A stretch of 64,000 nt of DNA, taken from Corythucha ciliata (taxonomy: Eukaryota; Arthropoda; Insecta; Hemiptera; Tingidae). This document shows, in pieces, positions 44,967 through 57,542 of the stretch (position 1 is its first letter; every line of letters begins with the position of its first letter). The stretch covers positions 38,192,164-38,256,163 of the forward strand of contig CM075941.1 in assembly GCA_038030265.1 (NCBI GenBank), written 5' to 3'. Under the pieces are notes generated by a model, which was not told the origin of the DNA, made no database searches, and saw only the letters and a list, made by a program, of their open reading frames with translations. A program made the translations under genes and the position numbers.

Positions 44967-45999
44967 TGGGGGAGTTGCAGGTACCCTCTGGGCCGTTACG
45001 CGTTTTACTCGGAATTTTCATTTTTTTTTTTTTTTATTGCTAAATTCATCAAAAAAATTTTACTTTTTTTTTTAAACAAAAAAAAAAAAAAAAATCCCGC
45101 GAAAGCCGCAACATAGGTAGTATTTTAGATACTCAGCGATAAAAATATTTACATACAAAAATGCCCCTTTTTTGCTGAAGGAATGTCGTCTAAAATTCTT
45201 CAAAACTCTAGAGACCCCAATCAACTGGTTGCTGACCTAACTTGAAGTCAAGTTGGATAATGATTCATTTTTTTCTTTCGTGGGATTGGCCTTTTAATTA
45301 GCACAAAGATAAATCATTAGCAAATATTTCCGAGTAATATTGTATGGAACACAGAGTTGGTCGATCGCTTGCCCATTTGAATGTAACTGGCAGGAATTTG
45401 GCCTAATTTAAATTCTTTATTTGATAAAAATCCGATTAAAAACGCACCTTATAGCGAATTAGTTGGGGGTTGGGAGGAGGTACACTAGACCTTTAACGGC
45501 CCCGATAGCTTCATGTGAAACATAATTTTTAAAGGAGCGGCTACTCAACCAAATAGTGTCTGAAATGAAATGGTGTTGCCTCAAAATTCTTTTATACATA
45601 ACTAAGAGCCATATTCAGATTCCTTTCATATTCTCGTAACTTCTCAAAGCAAAAATCGTATAAAGGAGAGCACACTACCTGGTACCCTACTCTTGACCGT
45701 ATTAGAACAGCCAAATCCTTTAATACACACAGGCAACTTTATGATGGGTCTTCTTAATTGCTATAGAGTTGCATTTTTAACGGCTATAGGCCCATTCCCT
45801 TTCGTACGTCACATGTATCGTACCTTGCAATAACGAACACATTCCAGTGGCGTACCTACACCTATCGGAGCCAGGGGCAGAAATCTCTAGAATAAACTCT
45901 CTAGTCTCTAAATAAACCTGGAATTAACTTATTAGTATAGCATTAAATTACTTCTTTTTTCTAAATTTTAACCTAGAAGTTGTAAGTCAATTAGCGCTT

Positions 46000-47035
46000 T
46001 TTCTTCATTTTACCTATGAATTAGCACATTTTAACAATTACAGCTGCGAATATTACAACATTTTTTTTTTCCAATTATGAATAGGAGTTTTGCTCCGTTT
46101 CACCTCTGAATTAACGTTTCTTCACCATTTTAACCGCGAATGGGGAACTTGCATGAATGCCCGATTTGGGAGAAAAGTATACCGGTGAATTGGCACATGG
46201 ACAGAAGGGTATTAACGGTAGTTGCTGCCCGATTGGTGCATTTGGTGATTTTTAAATGAATTTCGAAGTTCTTCAGGAGGGGATGGATGGTACAAGGGGA
46301 AATGACGTCAATGGTCACTTGTGAAGCATCTGAGAGAACTATAACATTTTATGTTTACAAATAACAAGAAAAATTGCCCCCCTTGAAAATGCTTATTACT
46401 CCCCTCTTCCACACACCATCAATTTGATTGAATAACCTTTGACGCAATCAAACCCCCACTCAAAATTTTAAAAAATTCGCTTTAAAAAATCCTTGATTGA
46501 TTTCAGTGTTTAATTTGAGCAATAGCCTTGTGGAAGAGCCCTCTTCAAGAAACGCCAATGCTTAAAAAATGAGCAGGTTTCCCGTTACTATTTTTTCTTA
46601 ATTTTAGCCGTGAATTAATGTTTTATTTACCATATGAGCCGTGAATTCACGTTTTTCTCAATTTTACCCGCGAATTAGCGCTTTTTCTCATTTCAGACAT
46701 GATAAGTTACCCTAATAAGAAACTGTGGGTTCGAGTTTTCCCAACTTCAGCCGTGAATTACTGTTTTTCCTCAATGTCATTCGTCAATTAAGGCTTCTTC
46801 TTTAATTTTATTGGCTTTTCAAGGGCAGACGCAAATTATGTAGGTACTTATTAGTTTACATTTGATCCTGATTAATTTATTTTTGGGTGCATTAGTTATT
46901 AAGTAAAATAAACAAACTTTTTTCTCCATTTCACCAGCACATCAGCATTTTTTCACAAGTTTACAAGGGAACGAGCGCTTTTTCTAATTGTTTGCCACTA
47001 ATTAGCCGAATTTTCCTCATCCGTGAAGTTGCCTC
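46000..47035 (+). repeat. Degenerate ~30 bp array, TTTTTCTCAATTTTAGCCGCG type
   Basis: CAATTTTACCCGCGAATTAG, CGCTTTTTCTCATTTCAGAC and similar units recur. The orientation is opposite to 2,880-3,740. A block of unrelated sequence sits at about 46,140-46,560. Confidence 0.7.
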
Positions 47036-47044
47036 AAGAATTTG

Positions 47045-47155
47045 TTAATGAAGAAGTTTCACATTTTCCAAAAGTATTTTTTTTCGATTAGGCATATCAA
47101 TCCTTCCATGTAAATAAATAAATAAAAATGTAAAACTCTTCGGAAATATTTTATG
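47045..47155 (+). mobile_element. Truncated third copy of the 9,273-9,770 element
   Basis: GAAGAAGTTTCACATTTTCC, CGATTAGGCATATCAATCC and CTTCGGAAATATTTTATG match the first ~110 bases of the full copies, and then similarity stops abruptly and ~30 bp repeat sequence resumes. Confidence 0.7.
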
Positions 47156-47169
47156 CGAAATTACGTTTT

Positions 47170-48870
47170 TATAGCACCAGAAACCTCGGCATTGCTTTTT
47201 TGGAGCGGACCTGATCCACAAAACTAGTTTTTAACGAGCCCAATTCCAAGAAATTCTGTTTTTCAGCTCCGAGAAAGTTTGCCAGCCCCCGAAGTTGGTT
47301 TTTAATGAGACAAATCGCGCTTTTTAAATGAATCACCTCTCATCAGCTGCGAGTTATTTCGATTTTAACGCTTCGAAAGCCACACAAGTTGCTTTTTGTG
47401 GGCTAATCCTGCGAAGTTTATGTTTTGAAAATAGCACAGACCTCAGAAATTACTGTTTATAATAGTTGATACCCCAGTGAAACTTCTAATGAGTATGTAA
47501 TGAGTCAAAAGCGCGAAATTTCGTTTTTGATGCAGCAAAAACAGCGGAATCACTTTTTAGTGAGTGCAATAAGTTTGCGAAATTGGTTTTGAATGAGCCA
47601 ACCCTGTGAAATTTTGTTTTTGAAAGGAACCAGAGCCGCGAATATGGTCCAAAGACGATCGGACATTCCAGAAATCGAATCTATAGACATGTAAAAACGT
47701 AAGTACAAGGAAAAAGTTTGAGGGGGGGGGGGTTTGTAAAATTCGTTTCCCGACCGATCAAATACCGAAATTTGGTTTTAGAACGAACCAAATTGACGAA
47801 ATTCGGCTTATTGGGAGGGCTCAATTCGTGAAATTTGGTTCTTGACAGACTCATATCAATGGATTTACTGGCCAAACCCCCGAAATGCTTTTTTAAATTA
47901 GCGAATTATGCCAATTGGGGGCATATAACTCTCAAAACTGTGAAACCAACGAAAAAATTATTTCGAAGGAGAAAAGAAAACACGAGCCCAAAACCTAAAA
48001 ATAAATAAATTGAAATGAGAGAAAATCCGCGAAAAGGAAGTTTTAAATAGAAAAGTTCCGTTATAGAGGAATTCAACATCGGGGATTTTGATTTTTTAAT
48101 TGTGAAAACCCGTAAAATTGACATTGATGACGCTACAACCTCATAACTAGGCTATTGGATGTTCGAAAAAGCCAACCATGCGAAATCGGTTCATTAGAGC
48201 CGAAGAACTGAATTTTCTTATTTTTTCCATGAATATTCCATTTGCTTGCTAAGTGATCCAAACCCCGTGAAATGATGTTTGAAGAAGAGAAATGCTCCAA
48301 ATTGTGGTTTTAATAAAATATGTTAACTCCGCAAAATTTGATTTTAGAATGACGGAAATCTCGCGAAATTGGCTTTTGAAGGAACCAAAACACGAAATTG
48401 GCCTTTGAAGGTGGCCAAACAAGAAATTGGCTTTTGAAGGAGCCATAACACGAAATTGGCATAATGGTTGAGCCAAACCCTCGACATTGCCGTTTGAAAG
48501 AGCCGAATCCACCGAATTTGTTTATTGAATAAGCCAGGACCATCAAATGATTACTTATAATAAAAGCTCGTGGTTTATTGAATTTTTAAAAGCCGAATCC
48601 AATAAATTCGGTTCCTGAAGGATTTTTCAGCACGAAAATTGGAAATTTTAGTCCATCGAAATTAATAGTGGAACCACAAAACACGAAGTTTACGACGGTC
48701 GAAGCGGGCCTATGGAAGTCTTCACACTCATCAAACGGGAAAATCAGTCCCAGAATTTGAATGTTTGGCAAATAGTAGTCGAACTTCAGCCCAAGACATC
48801 GATTAGGCCCCAAGGATGTAATTAATTTTTTAAGCGCCAAAAGCCGTGAAATTGGTATTAAAAGAACCAT
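47170..48870 (-). repeat. Long ~30 bp CGCGAAATT-core repeat block
   Basis: Units such as GCGAAATTGGCTTTTGAAGG then AACCAAAACAC recur. At 48,355-48,460 three consecutive units of 29-30 bases are nearly identical, and elsewhere they are highly diverged. Confidence 0.8.
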
Positions 48871-49729
48871 TTTGAGAAAATGTCAATCGTAAGTTAATGT
48901 GAGTTTAATTCCTCTTCGTCCATCGCGTGACGTTATGGAATGGTATCAGTAAGTCCGTCTAAAATTGTATCCGTAATGGGTTCGCAAGTCCGCGCCCCGG
49001 GGACCAGACAACAGACATCCCTTGTTTCCTTATCAGTACACAGAGATCAGGGACATTTTCTTTGCCCTCGCGAAACGCAACTGCTGCTGGCATATGGAGC
49101 CTAGATTGTTGTGCACAAAAGAAGAGTGAAGATGATTTATTGAACGTTCCGTTTCTTCTTTTTGGAGAACTCCCATCCTGACCCCCCTTCCCTTTCCAAC
49201 GGGTCCAAAAAATTGAAGGAAGCGTGCAATACTTATCCCGCCACCGTGGACTTCGAACGCAAGAAAAAACAACAGTAGGTATCATTTTTTCAAGAATAAA
49301 GGAGATTTTTGAATGTAAACAATTGCACGAATTGGTGGAATTTATTGCAAGGAAACTATTAAATATTGCTGCAATACGCTCTCGCGCGTTAATTGCCATT
49401 AAAATTAGCATGTGTAAACGGGCGTCGATGCTCAAAACACGGAGAGAAGAGAAAAAACATTAAAAGAAAAGTAAAAAAAAAAAAAAAACACACACACACA
49501 TTACGCACACAGCACACACAAAGAAACGGGAGGGCTGGGCTCTGCTGACGCTTGATTTTTTTTTCCCCCAACCCTCTTTTTCCCATTTCTCACGAGAAGT
49601 GCGGCCTTGAAGGTTGACCCAAACCGAAGCCCGATATTTTTTTCGTAGTTAAATGAAAAAATCACCGCATAACATATCAAATTCGACACTTATTTTTTCT
49701 ACTTCATCTTTTTCTTCTTTTCTCCTAAG

Positions 49730-50400
49730 GTCGAACCGGCGATCCTACGGCGAAATTGCTTTTTGGGTGGGTCAACAGCGCGAAATTTTGTAGTTGAAGC
49801 AAAATCCATGAGAAGGTCTTATCGTTAGGTGAGAATAAGATACGCCCACAAAATTGGGTTTTTATGAGCCAACCCAACCACAAGAGATTGGTATTTGAGA
49901 GGGCCGACCTTCAATATTTTGTATTTGAAAGGAGTCAGACCGCCGAAATAGTTTGTTTGTTTTTTTGTCATGGCGGTCCCATGACAAAAACATGACATGA
50001 GTTTATAACGATTCAACGGATTCTGTAAGAGCCTAATCCATAACATTTGGACTTTAAAATACCCAACCCGTGGAATTGCATTTTATAAGGTCCCAAACCC
50101 GATAGATTGCTTTAAAGAGTCAACACCCCAAAATTAACTTTTCAGAGAGTCAATCCTGCGTAATAAGCTTTTGCTACTACTAAAAAAAACCGGCAAAATT
50201 GGGTTCTGCGAGTGCCAATAATCCGCAATATTTTCGGGATTTGAAAGCGGTCAAACCCACTAATTTTTTTATTTTAAATGAACGAAATCCGCGAAATCAC
50301 CCTTTAAAAATAGCCAATACCGAATGAAAACTTGGCCTTGGCCTTGTTCGGGAACGCGAAATTGGGTTTTTTGACGTGCAAGATTTGTGAAAATTTGTTT
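49730..50400 (-). repeat. ~30 bp CGCGAAATT-core repeat block
   Basis: GCGAAATTTTGTAGTTGAAG, GAAAGGAGTCAGACCGCCG and CCGCGAAATCACCC appear at about 30-40 base spacing in minus orientation. Confidence 0.65.
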
Positions 50401-51640
50401 TCTTCGAGGGCCTGTACACATGGTATGGACCAAGGATTACACGGATGAACTCGTCAAAACACATTTTCGTCTGAAATCCCATGCATGATGATCGTAGCCT
50501 CGTACGACGATAAGGAAGACCCTTGAACACGACCAACACTTATTTTTCAAGGCTACTAATTGCCAAGTATGTATTAGAGAAAATAAGGATTACGGTTGGT
50601 GGCATGTGGAGTATCCACAAGAATGGACATTTTGCAGTCAACATAATTTGAGTACTTCCCCCCTGCTCTATCCCTTTTCTTTTTACTGACCTGTCCCTTT
50701 TAGTGCGAACAGAACCATGTATTTGAAGAAAACTTTGTCTATTTTCATCCTAAGCCCCCCATTTTTTTTTTAAACACCAGCCCTTCACTCAAGAATTTTT
50801 TTTGTTAACCCCGAAGTACAGCGTTTGGACGCAAAAAGGTCATTTTACCGATCCGTATTATCGGTAAATTTATGGGTCATCGGTCGGGGTATCCGTATTA
50901 TACATTATGCGTGTTGCACAACCCAGTAGAAGTGGAACCTGCACCTTTCACATTCACACGTTGACCCGACTTTGACATCATCGACGTAAGACCGTTGGAG
51001 ACTTTTTATGAGGATGGGAGACCGAACGAGAGAGAGAGAAAGACCGTTTGAGAGTGGAAAGGAAAGAGATCACGTCCTTGACGTACGCAATATGGCGAAA
51101 ATTTTAACGGAAATCTAAATTTAATTACATCTATCGAGCCACACATTTTAAATTATTTTTACACATGAGAGAGGACCCCATGCACCAACGAATAGTCATT
51201 CGTCAATCTACCTCATTGCCAGAGTGGTGCAGCGAAGTCAGTCTCGACTTGTTGAGGCTAAAGGCTCTTGCCGGATAAGAGGGGCAAAAGTGCCTTTTAC
51301 GTTTTTCCGGATGAAACTCCTATAAGTTACCTTTCATAATACAGTCTACCACCAGAGTTTCAGGCATAGATCTCATTTGTAGGGGCCAGAAGTGGCGTAA
51401 CAATGAAAATATGCTGCCCTTGAATCCTCCATTTTTCTTTGCGGCTTGAAATTCTCAAGATAGCTTTCTTATGTAGTTGAGAAAGGCTGGTTTTCTTTTG
51501 GCTCAGATCCAACCTCCTGCCTGATGACTGCTTAGCAGTTTCCCAAATCCAAAGTTCCGAAGAGAAATGAAATTTAAATTATAATAGAAGCGCAGCGAAA
51601 TGATGCCCAGGAAAAAAAGTGGATTCAACACTGATCTGTG
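50400..51640. other. Intronic sequence without recognised genes
   Basis: No exon, domain or repeat family is recognised here. Confidence 0.35.
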
Positions 51641-51807
51641 TGTGAAATCATTTCCTCAACTTTGTCCTGTCCAAGGGCCAAATTTAGCGGATTATTGGCA
51701 CACTCATTCAAAAAGCCAATTTGGCTGGTTTGACGTCATAAGCCCATATCGCGAGGTTGACTCGAACGATCGGGAGTTAGCTGGCTGGGACAGGCCGAAA
51801 CCAGGAC

Positions 51808-51878
51808 GAACCCATGGCGTAACTGGTAGAGCGCTGGACTAGTAATTCAGAGTTGCGGGTTCGAACCCTGCTGGGGAG
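51808..51878 (+). tRNA. tRNA-Thr(AGT)-like sequence, probably a pseudogene or SINE head
   Basis: A cloverleaf can be drawn: box A TGGCGTAACTGG (51,815-51,826) and box B GGTTCGAACC (51,858-51,867) match the RNA polymerase III consensus. The anticodon arm CTGGA-CTAGTAA-TTCAG gives anticodon AGT (threonine), and the T-arm GCGGG/CCTGC pairs. The acceptor stem pairs only over its inner four bases (CCCA/TGGG), the outer three mismatch, and the variable loop is short (AGTT). Internal promoters intact with a broken acceptor stem is what tRNA-derived SINEs and tRNA pseudogenes show. It lies within the MADF intron, antisense to that gene. Confidence 0.55.
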
Positions 51879-52139
51879 TTTATTTTGATTATTATGTAGA
51901 TTTTTTTGATAGCCAAAAACTTTACTTCCTCGAAAAATGAAGCATTTTTATAGGCTGCATCTTTATTGTGGGGGGGGGGGGGGTCATTTCTTACAGCCTT
52001 CCACTCGTTCAGTGTTTAATTTGGTTTAAATGAAGACTGAGTAAACGAATAATCCAACAAAGCAAAAAGTTCCTGTTGAATCTTTGGGAAGTAAGTTTAA
52101 GTAGAAATCACAAACTAACTTTCCATGCTTTTTAAGCCG

Positions 52140-53200
52140 CGAAAACGTGCCATATTCCAGAATTATGGGATATGAAAGCAAAAATACTGTTTTCAACCAG
52201 TCAACCCTGGAAAAATAGTTATTTGAAATGGTCGATTCCACGAATTAGCTTTTTGAATGGGGTAGTTCATGCAGCGAAATTATCTATTTGGAGGAACTGT
52301 GCCCGCGAAATTGCTTCTTCATTGAGCCAACCCCTCAAAATCTTGTTTATTTAGGGATCCAACCCCAAGAAATTATCACTGAGATGGCCGACGTTTGGAT
52401 TTTTTTTTATCGAAAGGAACCAGACCTGCGACATTGTTATTTCGGTGAGTCACTCCCAGATATTGGGTTTTAATTATCAAACTCCGCGAAATAACCTTTT
52501 TGAAAAAGACGGAGCCACCAAATTGGGTTTTTTGAGTTGGCCAAGCAGGGAAACGGTTTTTTGGGTGAGCCAGCTCAGCCAGCCCCATGAAATTCATGGG
52601 TTTTCCATTCAATGCAATACAATCGAGTGGTGTACGTTTTCCCACCCGTCCTCTCTGAATTGAAACGTATGTTTATGGAGAGGACGCTGCACTACTCTTG
52701 TGTAGGGTGTTGAATGAAAATCGCTATGAGTAATTAACCAACACTGAAATTCCAAACTGTAATAAGTTAAGAAGATGGACCCAAAAAATTGACTCGTCCA
52801 TAATGGGCAAGCCAAGCCTACGAAATTATATTTTTGGGCGGGCCAATCGAAGGCTTTGATTGAAAAAGTTCTGCGAAAATTTGGTTTTAAAAACATTCAG
52901 ACCCTCGAAATCGCTCTATAAAATGAGCCAGCACCACGTAAATCTTTATTTTAAGCGCGGGAAATGCATAGAGTTTGCCATTTTTTGGGTAGTCTACCCC
53001 GTGAAATCGGATTTTTGAACGAGTCAAGCCCACGAAATTGGCTTTTTATAGGGAGTCCGGAGCGAGATCCGTGAAATTGCTCTTCAAAGTGGAACAACAC
53101 CCTAGAAATTTCTAATTTAAAAGGGCGAAATCCGTGACGTTGGTTAAAAAACATAAAAGAGGGAAAAAACAAATTTTGGCTGCACAGGGGATACAATTTA
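52140..53200 (-). repeat. ~30 bp CGCGAAATT-core repeat block
   Basis: GCGAAATTATCTATTTGG, CCGCGAAATTGCTTCTTC, CCCACGAAATTGGCTTTTT and GAGCCA recur in minus orientation. The opposite polarity is seen just upstream at 51,655-51,760. Confidence 0.7.
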
Positions 53201-53219
53201 GAAAATCCGCGAGTTTTAC

Positions 53220-53837
53220 CAATTTGCGGCTAAAACTCAAGAACATTGAAAAATTGGTACCTAATCTGTTCCACTTGTGAAATACAAAACCATGAGTTGA
53301 GTTGCACCGCGGTTATAAAATCGGCCAAATTCACGACTTGAGCTGTTTCGCGGCTTAGATTTTCAAAAAATCCGAAAAGTTTTGGCGCTACGACAAAGCG
53401 AATTCGAGAGAAACCACTAGGTAGCCGCACTTTGCAGCTTGAACTTCAAAAGTCGAACTACGGCGAGTCGGGTGAAACATCTGAGAAAAACGGTGAGTTT
53501 GGCATTTTGCGGCTATAATCCTCCCTCCCTCTTACCAATCTGTAAGTTTGGCTGATCCGAGCATTAAATTTGAAACAAGCTGTGACATCGGCTGTTCTGA
53601 CGTTAAAACAAAACAATTGTGACTCTGGCTGTTCCGCGGGTAAAACTCAGGAATTCAAAATCCAATGAGTTTCAATGTTTCGCGGCTGAAACTCCTAAAA
53701 ATATCGATTTTGGCTGTTCCGTGCATAAAAATGAGAAAATTCGCGGTTTACGCTGCTCCTCAGATAATTTGACAAAAACTAATTGGTTTAGGAGACTCGA
53801 GGCTTAAAATTGATTTTCAGTTTCTCCAATTCTGCGG

Positions 53838-53873
<36 letters not shown>

Positions 53874-54000
53874 TAATTTTTAAAAAAACTGCAAGTTGGA
53901 CGGTTGAAATTTCGGAAAACCGCGACTAGTGCTGTTCCGGGGCTAAAATTCCCCTAGAAACTAATGTTCAGCAAACGAAATTGAGGGTATCTGCGAGATT
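53220..54000. repeat. Degenerate array with GCTGTTCCGCGG / TAAAACTC phrases
   Basis: TTTGCGGCTAAAACTCAAG, GGCTGTTCCGCGGGTAAAAC and GGCTGTTCCGTGCATAAAAA recur at about 40-60 bases. Confidence 0.6.
53838..53871. repeat. (AAT)n microsatellite
   Basis: About eleven AAT trinucleotides inside the degenerate array at 53,220-54,000. Confidence 0.95.
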
Positions 54001-54040
54001 ATTAATACAGTCAAATGGTGTTCAAAATTGTCCCTAGGTG

Positions 54041-54320
54041 GGAAAAAATGGAAACCTTAGAATTACTTTTGATTTTTATATTTTTTGGGGTGCTTAATCC
54101 GAGTCTGAACTTTGCCAACAAAATTTCCTGTTGCGTTTTGAGATATGTATCGGCGAAAAACAGTGCAATTTTGATACTTTTCCCCCTTTTTGAATTATAA
54201 CTTCGTGAGAGTGTGACTGACATGAAAACATGCAATATACACATTGAAACTACACAGAATTTCCTACAAGTCGTGATCCAAACGGAGTTTTTCGGACCAT
54301 CCGTTTTTGGACTACAGCCC
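54041..54320 (+). repeat. Dispersed ~280 bp repeat, arm 1 of an inverted pair with 56,395-56,690
   Basis: GGAAAAAATGGAAACCTTAG, TTTTGGGGTGCTTAATCCG, GCGTTTTGAGATATGTATCG and CGTGATCCAAACGGAG match, in order, the reverse complement of 56,395-56,690. A plus-strand frame at 54,015-54,200 is not preserved in the other copy. Confidence 0.8.
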
Positions 54321-54811
54321 TTCGGAAAATGACCATTTTTCTATACAATTGAAAAGTTATAGAGTATAGAGTAGGGGTGTTCGGATGTCAGTTGCAGGTG
54401 GAGAGCCAGTTAACCAACAAAAATGCCGTCAACAACGCTCGCAGATATCCTGATACAGACTGGTTTCACGAAAAAGTGCCAAAAACCACAAAAAGTTCAA
54501 AAAGTCGCAGTTTTTCTAACATTTAGAAGGGATCCCGAAGGTCAACAATTTGTACACGTCATACCTCGTCATTTGTATATTTTCTTACTTTTCTCTAGTT
54601 CACACCACAGTCGAAAAGGACATGGCCTCCTCCTCCTCTATCACCATACCTCGCCCAGAAGGCAGCAAGCAAGCGCTCTTTGCTTTCTTCGAATCACTCA
54701 CTATGCACCTCGAGTAAAACGTTATCCACGTATTATTTCAATCCCATATCCCCCCCCCCCCCCGAGTACGAAAATATCCATATCTGATTTAATTCCAGCT
54801 CTTCCCTGAGT

Positions 54812-56150
54812 CATGGGCGGTTTTAGGCCTCCGTGACGGGGGTGGCGGTAAAATGTGTTCTCACCCTCCCCCCTCATTTATTCCATTCGTCTAATTATTC
54901 TTATAATTATAAAAAACAGTAACCCGAAAGCGCCTGTCGCTGTTTTACAAAAGCCGGATTTTATATTGCACTGCCTGATACCTACTCAGGAATCTGAGCG
55001 AATGTACGGTGTTCGCAATTTTATTAATGCAAAAAATCTGGGAATACGGCCTCAGAATCCAGAACGTTGAACCAAAAAACCAGGTGTTTTGGCTCATTAT
55101 CTGATCCAAAACAAGTCCTGCGCGTTCGGTTCTTGCAAGACCAAATATCGCAACTGAGTCAATTTTGAACCTAAGTTTCGCTCACTCAAAACCAATTTTA
55201 CGGATTCCGCTCGTTCAAATCCAATTTTAGGGATTTTTGATCTCTCAAAAACAAAATGTCATTGGTTCGGCTCTTCTAAACCCCAATTTCGCGGTCATTA
55301 GCTCTTAGAAAACTAAATTTTACGTGATCTTACGTCTAAATTTTACGTAAATCTTAACGTGGGGCGGTTTGCTCTTGCCAAAACCCTGAATTTTGTTGGT
55401 TTTGCTCTTTCTAAAACCAATTTCACGAACTCTCGCTCTTTCAAAGCCCAATTTCGGCGATTTACGATTTATGGTAAACCAAATTTTAGGGCATAAACTC
55501 TTCCTATATACTACATATATTTGAATACGAAAAACTAGTTTGGCTCATTTGAAAACCAAATGTCGTGACTTTGGCCTTCTCAGACGAAAAGGTTGCCACG
55601 GAAATTTGCTCTTCCATTCCATTACCAAACCTCTTGGATTCGGCTTATTCCTCAAAACAGAATTTGCCATATCAAACACCAATTTCGCGGTTTTTCCTCT
55701 TTAAAAAACTCTTCCTTTTCCTCTTTCAAAAACAAAATCAACAAAATTGTTGAGGCTTTAGCTCTTCCTAAACCCGTTTTTTTGCAGCTCTAACTAATTC
55801 GAAAACAAATTTAGTTTGTTCAAAAACAATTCTTTTGATCACACTGATGTTGGCAGCTGTTTGGCTTTTTGGTAGCTCAAAAAGCCAAATTTTGTTATTT
55901 TGGCTATTAAAAACCCCAGTTACACGGATTTTCAAACAAAAAACCTCCGCATTCGTCTCCTTCAAATAACAATTTCTGGCAATTTAGCTCTTTCATTTCG
56001 AAAGAGCTGTAAAGAGCAGCAGCTATGCTTTACCAGAGCCAAAACCACAATTTCGCCTACTTTCACTCTTTCAAACCCAAATTTTCTGGATTTCAGTTTC
56101 ATGGCTTCAGCCGTTTGTATAATTGTGGCTAATAAAAAACTAATTTGACT
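54812..56150 (+). repeat. Large dispersed segment, copy 2, with ~30 bp repeat block
   Basis: GGGCGGTTTTAGGCCTCCGT through GAATACGGCCTCAGAATCC match copy 1 at 35,108, followed by ~30 bp units (CCAATTTTACGGATTCCGCT, CCCCAATTTCGCGGTC) to about 56,150. This copy lies in the MADF intron. Confidence 0.8.
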
Positions 56151-56394
56151 CATTCCCCGGCCCTGAGTTCGAAAATATCCTCGTCAGATCAATCCCAGAA
56201 CAGCGCCCCCCGAGTTCTAAATATCCATATCCCATTCAATCCCAGAACCCACCCTGAGTTCGAAAACATCCCTATCTGATTCAATCCCAGAATAAATTTA
56301 TTCCCCCCCCCCTGAATAAACCAGACCCCCCCTTTGATTAAATAGAGAGCATTTTTTGTGATGGGGGGGGGGATGACCAATTATGTGAAGCGCA

Positions 56395-56690
56395 GTATCT
56401 AAAGAACAGGTGGTCCGAAAAATTCTGTTCGGATCACAACTTGTATGGAAATTGTGTGTGGTCTCAATGTGTACGTAGTGGGTTTTCATGTCAGTCGCAC
56501 TCGTTAGAATTTATGAATGAAAAAGTGAAAAAATAATTAAAATTTGGCCGTTTTTCGCCGATATCTCAAAACGCAACTCGAAATTTTGTTGGATAACTCA
56601 AGATTCGGATTCAGCACCCCATAAAACACGAAAATCAAATGTAAACCCAAGGTCTCCATTTTTTCCACGTCCAACTACCATTTGGCTGTA
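56395..56690 (-). repeat. Dispersed ~280 bp repeat, arm 2 of an inverted pair with 54,041-54,320
   Basis: GTTCGGATCACAACTTG, GCCGATATCTCAAAACGCA, GATTCGGATTCAGCACCCC and GGTCTCCATTTTTTCC are the reverse-complement landmarks of arm 1. The two arms enclose the duplicated segment 54,812-56,150. Confidence 0.8.
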
Positions 56691-56699
56691 TTACATGGT

Positions 56700-57070
56700 C
56701 ATTTCGCGGATACAATTTTTAAAAGTCACAAATTAAACTGTTCCGCGGATAAAGTGGTTTTTCTAACGTGCAATATTGGCGAAATTTTGTTTTTGCAAGT
56801 TCAAAACCAGTGGCATTGTGTTTTGTAACAAGATAAGAACGAATAATAGTTCTTGAATTAGCCAAATCCGAGAAATTCGGTTCATGAAGTTTTAAATTAG
56901 CGATTTTTGGACTTGAAAAGAAGCAAAATTGCGGATTGTTCTTTTTTTTTATGCCCATGAAATTGCATTTTTGAATTAGTTGACCCTACGAAATAGTTTT
57001 TTTTGCGTGAGACCAGATATTTGGATTTGTGCGGGCCAATAAACCGAAAAGTCAAACCCACAAAATTTGC
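56700..57070 (-). repeat. ~30 bp CGCGAAATT-core repeat block, diverged
   Basis: GGCGAAATTTTGTTTTTGC, GAGAAATTCGGTTCATG and CCTACGAAATAG phrases recur at about 35-45 bases. Confidence 0.5.
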
Positions 57071-57542
57071 TTAGCACGAACAACAATAATGAGTTGGCCT
57101 AGCCGACAACTTTTTCTTTTTCTTCTTCTTTTGTTCTAAGTCTGAATTCGCTTTTATCACACTGAAATTCGTAAAAATTAATCAATTTTTAAAATAATAA
57201 GTAATAATAGAGTGCAAGTGCCCCTCCTAGCCCCCAACGGCCTTGCACTCGTCAATGCAATCAATTACATTATAGCAACGCATTGAAAAATCTCAGAGTT
57301 TGCCCGCTTACTAACCCCCCCACTGCTTCGCTTCCTCATTCTGCATACATACATATACTATTTACAATTTCAAAAATGTTATTTTATCCTAAAACTATAC
57401 AATATTCACAGATCGCGAAACGCTGTAAAGTTATCTCGGGGGACAGTGAGAAACCATAAGGAGGAGAATTGTCAACCGCGGGTGACAATCCAACCACCAC
57501 CCACAACTCCGTTAAGTGCTGATGCATAGCGACTTTGCTATG

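Noticed and set aside
48959..49435. 158-codon minus-strand frame
   Set aside because: No recognisable domain, and it is of a length that several chance frames reach in this window.
51808..51878. A functional tRNA-Thr gene
   Set aside because: The outer acceptor stem does not pair and the variable loop is short, so only a tRNA-like or SINE-type call is supported.
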